From JANOBD01 sp031411495 (lineage in GTDB: Bacteria; Planctomycetota; Phycisphaerae; Tepidisphaerales; Tepidisphaeraceae), in the NCBI GenBank assembly GCA_031411495.1, contig JANOBD010000130.1:1-23616 (forward strand): 23,616 nucleotides of DNA, in the 5' to 3' direction. The notes beneath the pieces were generated by a model. The model ran no database searches. It was not told the DNA's origin and saw only the letters and a program-made list of their open reading frames with translations. Positions 5,587 through 12,818 of this stretch are shown here, piece by piece. The position numbers were made by a program, and so were the translations under genes. Every line of letters starts with the position of its first letter. Positions within the stretch are counted from its first letter, which is position 1.

Positions 5587-7848
5587 GTGAATATACATCT
5601 GGTCGAAAGTCTTCTGTTTCAGTGCGCGCCGGCTTTCCTGCTCGGGTTGACGGTTCTCGCGTTCGTCAGCCGGCGCGCACAGCGTATCCATCACACTCGG
5701 AACATCGGCGAACTGAAGTCCGCTCGGCAACATGGCAGCCACGCCGCCAGGCTCCTCCATCCCGAGGTGGACCTCGCCAAATGCATCGGCTGCGGCGCGT
5801 GTGTGAACGCGTGTCCTGAGCAGGGTGTCTTGTCGTTGATCTACGGCCAGGCAGCGGTCGTGCACGGCATGCGATGCGTCGGCCACGGAGAGTGCGCCTC
5901 GGCCTGCCCGACCGGCGCGATCCTGCTCACCCTGGGCGATTTATCGAATCGGCAGGATATGCCGGCGATCGACGAGGCGCTCGAATGCGTCGGCGTCCCC
6001 GGAATGTACCTCGCCGGCGAACTCACGGGGTTTGCATTGGTGCGAACGGCCGTCTCGCACGGCGTCGCCGTCGCGGATGCCGTCTCCCGACAGGCCGCCG
6101 GTAAAGCGTCAGACGATCCGTCCGTGCTCGACCTGCTCGTCATCGGCGCGGGCCCCGGCGGACTGGCCTGCTCGCTGCGCGCAAAGGAAAAGAACCTCCG
6201 ATTCGTGACGATCGAACAGGAGCCGCGCATCGGCGGGACGATCGCGGCCTATCCGCGCCGAAAACTGGTGATGACCCAACCGCTCCAACTGCCCCTCTAC
6301 GGACGCCTGCCCGGCTTGAGCTATTCAAAGGAGGAATTGATAGCGATCTGGGAAAAGGCGATCCGCGACAATCAACTTCCGATCAAAACGGGAATCAAGC
6401 TCCAGCGCCTTTCCCGCTCAAACGACGGCGTGTTTATCGCGACCACGACCGACGGGACATTCCTTGCCAGAAATGTCTGTCTCGCGCTCGGACGACGCGG
6501 CTCGCCGAAAAAGCTCAACGTGCCCGGCGAGGATCTGGCCAAGGTCTCTTACAGCCTGATCGATGCGGCATCGTATACGAAGCGGAAAATCCTGATCGTC
6601 GGCGGCGGAGACAGCGCGATCGAAGCGGCACTGGCACTTGGGATCCAGCCGGGAAACCAGGTCACGATTTCCTACCGGCGCGCATCTTTCGTTCGGCTCA
6701 AATCTCAGAATGAAGTGCGGATTCAGCAGGCCGTTCGCGGGGGAACCGTGCGGGTCATCTTCGAAAGCGAACTCGCTGGAGTGGAAGAAGGGCGCGTTCA
6801 ACTCAGGCTGGCAGCTGGCGCCGCTGCGACTCTCGATAACGACGATGTCTTCATCTTCGCCGGCGGCGAACCACCGTTCGAATTGCTCGCGCAAGCGGGT
6901 GTTTCTTTCGACCCGGCAAATCGGCCGCGCACCGAGGTGGCCCGGCCGAGTGCCGGGCTCCTGGGGCTTTTGATTGTTGCATTTTTCTGCGCGGTAGTGC
7001 TTGCCGTCTGGGCGATGTGGTTTCATTCGTACTACGGCCTGGATTCGATCTCGCGCGAGGAATCAAACGCGCACCGATTGCTGGGGCCCACCGGGCCGAT
7101 CGGTCTGTCCGCCGGGATCGCGGGCTGCGCGATGTTCCTGGCGAACCTCCTGTACCTGGTCCGCAGGGCGCCCTCGCTCGGGCGATTCCTCCCAGGATCG
7201 CGCCCGGCATGGATGCAATTTCACGTGTTCACCGGACTTCTGGGTGCCCTGTTCATCCTGCTCCACTGCGGCTTTGAGGTTCGTCCGACCGTCGGCGGCC
7301 ACGCGATGGCCGCGCTCTTTCTGGTGATCGTGACAGGCAGCGTGGGGCGCTATCTCTATTCAGTCTTCCCGCGCGCGGCAAACGGATCTGAATCCAGCCT
7401 CGACGAACTTCGCGTGCAGATTGCCAACCTGTCGAGTGATTGGGATCGCGAGGGAAGAGGCTTTGGCGGCGAGGCGCGGCGCCAGATCGACGAGTTGATT
7501 CTCGAGGGTCGCTGGCGATCCAGCCTGATCGCACGCCTGAGAAAACTGATTCTCGGCCAGATCCACCTTCGTCAATGCATTCGTCGACTGAAGCGCCTGG
7601 GCCACGCGGAAAGCGTTCCCGATGATGAACTGTCGCACGTTCTCGAGTTGGCGCGGCGGGCTCACCGCCTCACTCTACTGGTGACGCACTATGACGAGTT
7701 CGCTTCCGTCGTCGCGACGTGGCGCTATTTCCATAGATGGATTGCGCTGTTGATGGTGTTGCTGACGATCGTCCATATCGTGATGGCGGTGCGCTACGCC
7801 TCAGTCGGCGATGGGCTTCATCGACTCATCGAGTTTGCGGTCCGGTGA
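5587..7848 (+). CDS. Ferredoxin / FAD-NAD(P)H oxidoreductase / di-heme cytochrome b fusion
   Basis: A 753-residue inner-membrane protein with a GTG start and GGAG 8 bases upstream. An N-terminal anchor (about 5-24) is followed by a ferredoxin domain with cluster I at C66-x2-C69-x2-C72-x3-C76-P. The second site is C97-x2-H100-x2-C103-x3-C107-P, with His in place of the second Cys. A thioredoxin-reductase-like flavoprotein follows, with GAGPGG at 187-192 for FAD and GGGDSA at 339-344 for NAD(P). The last 285 residues are membranous. H546/H560 and H716/H730 each form a His-x13-His pair on two separate helices, the spacing of cytochrome b. Positive-inside counting puts both helices in the same orientation, so H546-H716 could hold a cytoplasm-side heme and H560-H730 a periplasm-side heme. 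A charged helical insert lies at about 600-710. The 23-heme cytochrome gene follows 109 bases on, so delivery of electrons from NAD(P)H to periplasmic cytochromes is the likely job; direction is not provable here. Confidence 0.88.
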   Translation: MNIHLVESLLFQCAPAFLLGLTVLAFVSRRAQRIHHTRNIGELKSARQHGSHAARLLHPEVDLAKCIGCGACVNACPEQGVLSLIYGQAAVVHGMRCVGHGECASACPTGAILLTLGDLSNRQDMPAIDEALECVGVPGMYLAGELTGFALVRTAVSHGVAVADAVSRQAAGKASDDPSVLDLLVIGAGPGGLACSLRAKEKNLRFVTIEQEPRIGGTIAAYPRRKLVMTQPLQLPLYGRLPGLSYSKEELIAIWEKAIRDNQLPIKTGIKLQRLSRSNDGVFIATTTDGTFLARNVCLALGRRGSPKKLNVPGEDLAKVSYSLIDAASYTKRKILIVGGGDSAIEAALALGIQPGNQVTISYRRASFVRLKSQNEVRIQQAVRGGTVRVIFESELAGVEEGRVQLRLAAGAAATLDNDDVFIFAGGEPPFELLAQAGVSFDPANRPRTEVARPSAGLLGLLIVAFFCAVVLAVWAMWFHSYYGLDSISREESNAHRLLGPTGPIGLSAGIAGCAMFLANLLYLVRRAPSLGRFLPGSRPAWMQFHVFTGLLGALFILLHCGFEVRPTVGGHAMAALFLVIVTGSVGRYLYSVFPRAANGSESSLDELRVQIANLSSDWDREGRGFGGEARRQIDELILEGRWRSSLIARLRKLILGQIHLRQCIRRLKRLGHAESVPDDELSHVLELARRAHRLTLLVTHYDEFASVVATWRYFHRWIALLMVLLTIVHIVMAVRYASVGDGLHRLIEFAVR

Positions 7849-7957
7849 AACGTTCCACGACGAATTGACCGCATCGATGGAGCCGGCATTGAAATGTCGG
7901 AGTGGAAGCAGTCTGTTCGAGGGATGATTTTGCGGGCACCTTGCCCACCGAGCGTTC

Positions 7958-10069
7958 ATGTCCACCACCCGGTGGCTCATCGCCTTTCTCTCGCTGGCTT
8001 TGGTGCTGGGGGTGGTCCTTTGGGAGTGGCGACAGAAAACCTCGCCGGGGCCGTTGCACCCGATTCACGCGGCGGTGAAGAAGCTTCAAGGTCCTGCCGG
8101 CTGTGCTGAATGCCATGGCGGATTCGTTCAGGGAATGGCGGCGTCATGCGCGACCTGCCACCAGGACGTTCAGAGGCAAATCGAACTTGCAAAGGGCCTG
8201 CACGGCCAGATCGACCTAAAGCGCGTGACGCAGTGTGGAACGTGTCACACCGACCACGTCGCCGGCAAGATCGAAATGGTCACCGCCCGAAGCTTTCGCG
8301 AAGCGGGGTTTGCAGACCCCGATACGTTTGATCACGGCAAGATCGGCAAATTCGAACTGAACGGGAGGCATGCCGAACTCAAATGTGATCAATGCCATCC
8401 GGCCGCGATGGCAGGTTTCCTCGGCACCGGGCAAACGCGCTTCCTCGGGCTCTCGCAGTCGTGCGTCTCCTGTCACAACGATGTCCACGAGGGAAGCTTT
8501 GGCGGCCGCTGCGCTTCGTGTCACGGGCAATCGCTTGCGTTCAAGCCGGCGGCGACGTTCAAGCACACCGACGAGTTTCCACTCGTTTCGGGTCACGCCG
8601 GTCACGAGTGCATCGACTGTCATGGCAAAAGCGGTCCGACTTCTGTTGCCGCGCTGGCTCTCAAACCGCTGCCCCCACGATCGTGTGCGGAATGTCACGC
8701 CTCCCCGCACGGCGCGGAACTGGTGGCGCTGGAACTGAAGCGACATGCGGAGTCGTCTTCATCCTGTACGGACTGCCATCACCGGGATGACGAGTCGTTC
8801 TTGAGTCCGGTGGCAAAGATGCCGCCTGAACTGCACAAGCTGGCCGGATTCGCACTGGATCCTCCACATGACAAGGCCACGTGTGTCGCATGTCACGAAG
8901 CGATCGAATCACAAAAGTCGCTCGGCGCCGCTCCGGATCTTCGGGCTCGATTCAAAGAGCTGTACCCCGGCCGGGTGTTGTCGGCATGCAATGAGTGCCA
9001 CGCGTCGCCGCACAAGACCGGTCTCCTTCAAGCCGTCGCCGCAAGTCAGAATGTCGCTGAGGCGAAGACATGCGTCATATGTCACCGGGAAACCGACGCG
9101 AGTTTTCTGAGCCCGACCGCGAAGATGCCTTCCGAACTGCACAGGCTGACCGGCTTCACACTCGATCCGCCGCACGACAAAACCCAGTGCATTGGATGCC
9201 ACAAGGTGATTGGCACACGCGAGAAGCTCCCAAAAGGGCCAGATTTGCAGTTGCGTTTTGCGCAGCACTTCCCGGGCCGATCTCAACAGGCGTGTGAGAA
9301 GTGCCATGAGGATCCTCATTGCAATCAGTTCCTGACCTCAGCATCCAAGGGGCAGTGCGCGGCGTGCCATGCGAACGAACGCTTCGTGCCGAGCGAGTTT
9401 GATCTCCAGAAGCACGAGCAGACCCGCATGCCACTGACCGGCGCGCACCGCGCGACCGCCTGCAATGATTGTCACAAGCTGCAAGACGGGGTGACGAAAT
9501 ACCGTTCGACGGCGACGGCGTGCGTGGCCTGCCATGCCGACGTGCATCTCGGCACGTTTGACGAGCCTGCTCTTCCCAAACTAGTGAACGGCGGCTCCGA
9601 CTGCGCGCGTTGCCACACGACATCGAACTTCGAGGACGTCCGCTGGAACGGGAAGGACCACCTCGCATGGACGGGTTACGTCCTCAAGGGCGCGCACGCG
9701 GCCACGGCTTGCGCAGCGTGCCACCTGCCCGAGAAGCAAGCGGACGAACACGGCCGCACGTTTGGTGTTGCTCCGCGAAGTTGCAGTGCGTGCCATGCCG
9801 ACCCGCACTCCGGGCAGTTCGTCCGCGACAGCGTCAACGACTGCGCGCGATGTCACAGTGAAAGTCTGAAGTTCACGCAAACGACTTTCGACCACCAGAA
9901 AGACTCCGCGTTCCGGCTCGACGAGACGCACGTGAAACTAGAGTGCGGCGCGTGTCATCGTGACGCATCGATCGACGCGAACGTAAAGCTCGTGCGCTAC
10001 CGCCCGCTCGGAATGCGCTGCGAAGACTGCCATGAGCCCCGCGGCAAGTCGGAGAAGGGTGACCCATGA
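7958..10069 (+). CDS. 23-heme periplasmic c-type cytochrome
   Basis: A 703-residue protein with an uncleaved-looking N-terminal hydrophobic segment (about 6-22, RWLIAFLSLALVLGVVLW) and then 23 CxxCH heme c motifs from C49 to H692, about one per 30 residues. Many free His residues (patterns such as F-x-H and GxH before the motifs) can serve as distal ligands, so bis-His hemes are likely. Residues about 266-467 are a tandem duplication of roughly 102 residues, each copy with three hemes: C270, C309, C344 and C372, C411, C446, all offset by exactly 102. The protein is probably anchored at the inner membrane and extended through the periplasm as an electron wire, joining the cytochrome b fusion upstream to the barrel downstream. 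No Shine-Dalgarno sequence is obvious at the ATG. Its TGA overlaps the ATG of the barrel gene by 4 bases, which suggests coupled translation. No specific cytochrome family name can be given with confidence. Confidence 0.94.
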   Translation: MSTTRWLIAFLSLALVLGVVLWEWRQKTSPGPLHPIHAAVKKLQGPAGCAECHGGFVQGMAASCATCHQDVQRQIELAKGLHGQIDLKRVTQCGTCHTDHVAGKIEMVTARSFREAGFADPDTFDHGKIGKFELNGRHAELKCDQCHPAAMAGFLGTGQTRFLGLSQSCVSCHNDVHEGSFGGRCASCHGQSLAFKPAATFKHTDEFPLVSGHAGHECIDCHGKSGPTSVAALALKPLPPRSCAECHASPHGAELVALELKRHAESSSSCTDCHHRDDESFLSPVAKMPPELHKLAGFALDPPHDKATCVACHEAIESQKSLGAAPDLRARFKELYPGRVLSACNECHASPHKTGLLQAVAASQNVAEAKTCVICHRETDASFLSPTAKMPSELHRLTGFTLDPPHDKTQCIGCHKVIGTREKLPKGPDLQLRFAQHFPGRSQQACEKCHEDPHCNQFLTSASKGQCAACHANERFVPSEFDLQKHEQTRMPLTGAHRATACNDCHKLQDGVTKYRSTATACVACHADVHLGTFDEPALPKLVNGGSDCARCHTTSNFEDVRWNGKDHLAWTGYVLKGAHAATACAACHLPEKQADEHGRTFGVAPRSCSACHADPHSGQFVRDSVNDCARCHSESLKFTQTTFDHQKDSAFRLDETHVKLECGACHRDASIDANVKLVRYRPLGMRCEDCHEPRGKSEKGDP

Positions 10070-11706
10070 GCACCTTGTGTCGACTTGCCTTGGTCATCGT
10101 CATCGGGCTGAATGTCCGGGCGAGCGCTGCAACGATCGTGAATGTCGCGGTCACCGCCGTCGCGGGACGAAGTGTTTACATCGATCATGGTCGGGACGCG
10201 GGGATCGCCGCGGGTACGCGCGTGACGTTCACGCCCGCGGGCGCGGCCGCGGTTGAGGGCGTTGTCGCCGACGTCTCGCGAACCACATCGCGCGTCGACT
10301 TGATCGGCAGCGACATTCTGCCGCTCGGTACCCAGGGCAAACTGGAGGTGCCAGATCTTCCCGCGCCAAAAATCCCCGCCCCTCAGCCGACGACAAGGCC
10401 GAGCGCCATTCCCGCTCATCCGCCGTGGGCACCTCAGGAAGAGCGAACGCCGGACATGCCCCTTTTGGCAAGTGCGTCTTCCCGATCGCCCGCCGAACGA
10501 CCGTGGACGCTGCGCGGCCGGATATATACGAACTTCTTTCTGACGCTTGACCGTGGCGAATCGCGGGATCACCACTACATTTACTCTCGCACCGGGACCG
10601 CGCTCACGCTCACCAATCCATTTCGACAGGGCGGCGAGTTTCGCTTCGATGGCGAATACGCATTGCGAGAATCCGATGTCGGTGATACTGCCGACGACCA
10701 ATTCCGCATCAAGCGATTCTCCTACACGATCGGAACAGAACGTTGGGCGCCCTATCACCTGGAACTGGGGCGATTCAGTTCGTACTACCTTCCCGAGATC
10801 GGCTATGTCGATGGTGTGGAAGGCGCCGTCCGGTTCGAAGACGGAATCAGTGTAGGCGGCGGACTCGGCGGATATCCGCGCCCGTTCTACGACCAGGACA
10901 CCGGCGAGGATCTCGGCTTCCACCTGTTCGCTGAATACGCGACGAAGGACCCGATGAAATTCTCTGGAACCGTTGGCTATCAGCGAACCTGGCGCGATCA
11001 CGAGCCGGATCGCGATCTACTGATTGCCCATGCGAGCAGTTATCTCACCAAGTCGCTGTGGCTCTATGGATCGGCAACTCTCGACATCTATTCGGCTGCC
11101 AATCCTGTCAAATCGACCGGCCCGGAGGAAACCAGCGCTCTTCTGCAAGCCCGATACACGCCAGACAAATCGCAAGGCACCGGCCTGCTCTATTCACGAT
11201 ATGCATGGGCCGACATCCGTGGGCGAGACTATCCGATTGTGCCGCTCGATCTGCTTCGGGAAGGACGAGTCGATCGTCTCGAGTGGTCGATCTATCACGA
11301 CATCGTCACCGATCTTCGTCCGACGCTGCGCCTCTACTACTTCGACAGCGACCGCGCGAACGGGATCGGCGAGGAGCTTGACCTGGACTGGACCAATATC
11401 GGCGGCGAACCGCTTGACCTGCATAACGCCGTGTTTCATTCCGACGGCGAGTACTCGGACGACTGGGGGCTTCGCTCCGAGGCCAACTTGAAGAAGGGCG
11501 ATCTCAGTCTGACGCTCGGCTACGAGTTTCTTCGTTACACATTTCCCGACACGCAGACCGACAGCGGAGCCTCCACGCGCCACACGATTCGCGGCAGCAT
11601 GAGCTGGCAGTCCGGCGACTGGTACTACAACGTGTCGCTCGACCGATACTTTGGCGACGCCGATGATGCCTATCTGCTGGGCACTTACATTGAATGTCGA
11701 TTCTGA
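10066..11706 (+). CDS. Outer-membrane beta-barrel, porin partner of the cytochromes
   Basis: A 546-residue exported protein with a signal peptide (about 1-20, ending ASA). Residues about 22-88 form a small beta domain (VYIDHGRDAGIAAGTRVTF, then a VxxVS...DL ending) like the SH3-like domains of envelope and flagellar accessory proteins. A proline-rich linker covers about 97-125. From about 147 to the end, alternating amphipathic strands rich in Tyr, Trp, Asp and Gly fit a barrel of some 16-22 strands. The chain ends YLLGTYIECRF, and a terminal Phe after an aromatic/hydrophobic pattern is the usual BamA-recognised signal. It lies between two multiheme cytochrome genes, overlapping the first by 4 bases and ending 9 before the second. 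This is the arrangement of porin-cytochrome conduits (MtrB/PioB-like in role). Sequence identity to MtrB is not claimed; no CxxC near the N-terminus is present. Confidence 0.85.
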   Translation: MSTLCRLALVIVIGLNVRASAATIVNVAVTAVAGRSVYIDHGRDAGIAAGTRVTFTPAGAAAVEGVVADVSRTTSRVDLIGSDILPLGTQGKLEVPDLPAPKIPAPQPTTRPSAIPAHPPWAPQEERTPDMPLLASASSRSPAERPWTLRGRIYTNFFLTLDRGESRDHHYIYSRTGTALTLTNPFRQGGEFRFDGEYALRESDVGDTADDQFRIKRFSYTIGTERWAPYHLELGRFSSYYLPEIGYVDGVEGAVRFEDGISVGGGLGGYPRPFYDQDTGEDLGFHLFAEYATKDPMKFSGTVGYQRTWRDHEPDRDLLIAHASSYLTKSLWLYGSATLDIYSAANPVKSTGPEETSALLQARYTPDKSQGTGLLYSRYAWADIRGRDYPIVPLDLLREGRVDRLEWSIYHDIVTDLRPTLRLYYFDSDRANGIGEELDLDWTNIGGEPLDLHNAVFHSDGEYSDDWGLRSEANLKKGDLSLTLGYEFLRYTFPDTQTDSGASTRHTIRGSMSWQSGDWYYNVSLDRYFGDADDAYLLGTYIECRF

Positions 11707-11715
11707 GCGAGTCAA

Positions 11716-12612
11716 ATGAACAGCAACCTACAATCTCGACGAACATGGGCTGCCGGAGCGGTTTGCTTTCTTATCGTTATCCTTCTGATCCATGTGGTTT
11801 CGTGCCAAAACTCCCCGGCGCTTCGCCAAGGTTGGAATCCGAAGTACGGACCGGTCGTTCCGCACGACAAGTTTCCTGCGGATTGTTCGACCTGCCACGC
11901 CGGAGAAAACTGGACGACGATTCGCGCCGATTTCACTTTCGATCACACGGCAAAGACCGGCTTTGAACTGCGCGGCGCGCATCGGGACGCTTCATGCTTG
12001 CGTTGTCATAACGACTGCGGAGCAGTAAGCGCCTTCTCGTCGCGCGGTTGCGGAGGCTGTCATGAAGATCCGCACCGATCCAGGCTCGGGCCCGCGTGTG
12101 AAACGTGTCACCAGGAACGTTCCTGGAATCCGACTGGTGTGGCCGCGATGCACAATCGAACGCGATTCCCGTTGCTGGGCGCGCACGCCGCGACCGCCTG
12201 CTTCGAATGTCATGCCGGTGCCGAGACGGGCAACTTCTCGGGCAACGACACCGCCTGCGTCACGTGTCACCGAACCGACCTGGCCCGCACGACCGCGCCG
12301 AATCATCTCGCCCAAGGCTGGGTGAGCGATTGCCAGACCTGTCACACGCCCCAGGGATGGGATTCCGCCCACTTCAAACACACCGCTCTCTTCCCGCTGA
12401 CAGGCGGACACGCAGGCCTCTCCTGTACCGATTGCCATCACGCCGAGGTGTTCCTGCCTCGGTCGACCGAGTGTGTGTCGTGCCACTTCGAGGACTTTCA
12501 GAACACGCAGGAGCCGAACCATGTCCTGCTCGGCTTCAGCACCGACTGCGCTGAATGCCACACGCCGACAACCTGGAGGAGCGCAACGTTGGAACGTCGT
12601 CGTGCGCGCTAG
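11716..12612 (+). CDS. 10-heme c-type cytochrome lipoprotein
   Basis: A 298-residue protein with a hydrophobic export segment (about 13-29) ending in the lipobox VVSC, so C30 would be lipidated and the protein outer-membrane attached. Ten CxxCH motifs follow between residues about 57 and 285 (CSTCH, CLRCH, CGGCH, CETCH, CFECH, CVTCH, CQTCH, CTDCH, CVSCH, CAECH). Repeated blocks of the form W-x2-x-F-x-H...F-L-x-G-H-A-x2-x-C-x2-CH supply distal His ligands, typical of cytochromes of the decaheme/DmsE-like class. Right after the barrel gene, it is the natural terminal donor or acceptor of the conduit, comparable in position to MtrC/OmcB-type proteins. The chain stops soon after the last heme with a basic tail (LERRRAR) where the repeat would go on with another F-x-H block, so it may be shortened at the C-terminus. 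Confidence 0.92.
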   Translation: MNSNLQSRRTWAAGAVCFLIVILLIHVVSCQNSPALRQGWNPKYGPVVPHDKFPADCSTCHAGENWTTIRADFTFDHTAKTGFELRGAHRDASCLRCHNDCGAVSAFSSRGCGGCHEDPHRSRLGPACETCHQERSWNPTGVAAMHNRTRFPLLGAHAATACFECHAGAETGNFSGNDTACVTCHRTDLARTTAPNHLAQGWVSDCQTCHTPQGWDSAHFKHTALFPLTGGHAGLSCTDCHHAEVFLPRSTECVSCHFEDFQNTQEPNHVLLGFSTDCAECHTPTTWRSATLERRRAR

Positions 12613-12687
12613 ACAAACACTAAGCCGGGCGTCGTCAAAGCATGAACAGGAGTGTTCGCACAAGCGATGCGCGAGCGTATGGCATAG

Positions 12688-12717
12688 GAATCCCACAACG
12701 CATCAGTCGTGGGATTC
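12688..12717. repeat. Hairpin between the cytochrome cluster and the GH9 gene
   Basis: GAATCCCAC (12688-12696) and GTGGGATTC (12709-12717) are perfect 9-base inverted copies around a 12-base loop. The hairpin lies 75 bases past the last cytochrome stop and about 100 before the GH9 start. No T-run follows, so it may be a factor-dependent terminator, an mRNA-end stabiliser or an operator for the downstream gene. Confidence 0.45.
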
Positions 12718-12818
12718 GTGATGGCACATTACGATCTGCGTCTATCGATCGTGCCAGCCCCCGCCTGGTCGCGGCGGCCGGTGGGAATGGAAGGGCACGA
12801 CGCTCGAGGGCGATTGCC

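Noticed and set aside
7977..10154. CRISPR-like periodicity from repeated CxxCH codons in the cytochrome gene
   Set aside because: The periodicity is protein-coded (heme motifs about every 30 residues) with varied third bases and no constant repeat-spacer lengths.
12642..12818. N-terminal extension of the GH9 frame by 59 residues
   Set aside because: The extension is Arg/Ser-rich, has no ribosome site and would bury the twin-arginine signal inside the chain; the ATG at 12819 has GAGGG upstream and puts the signal at the N-terminus.
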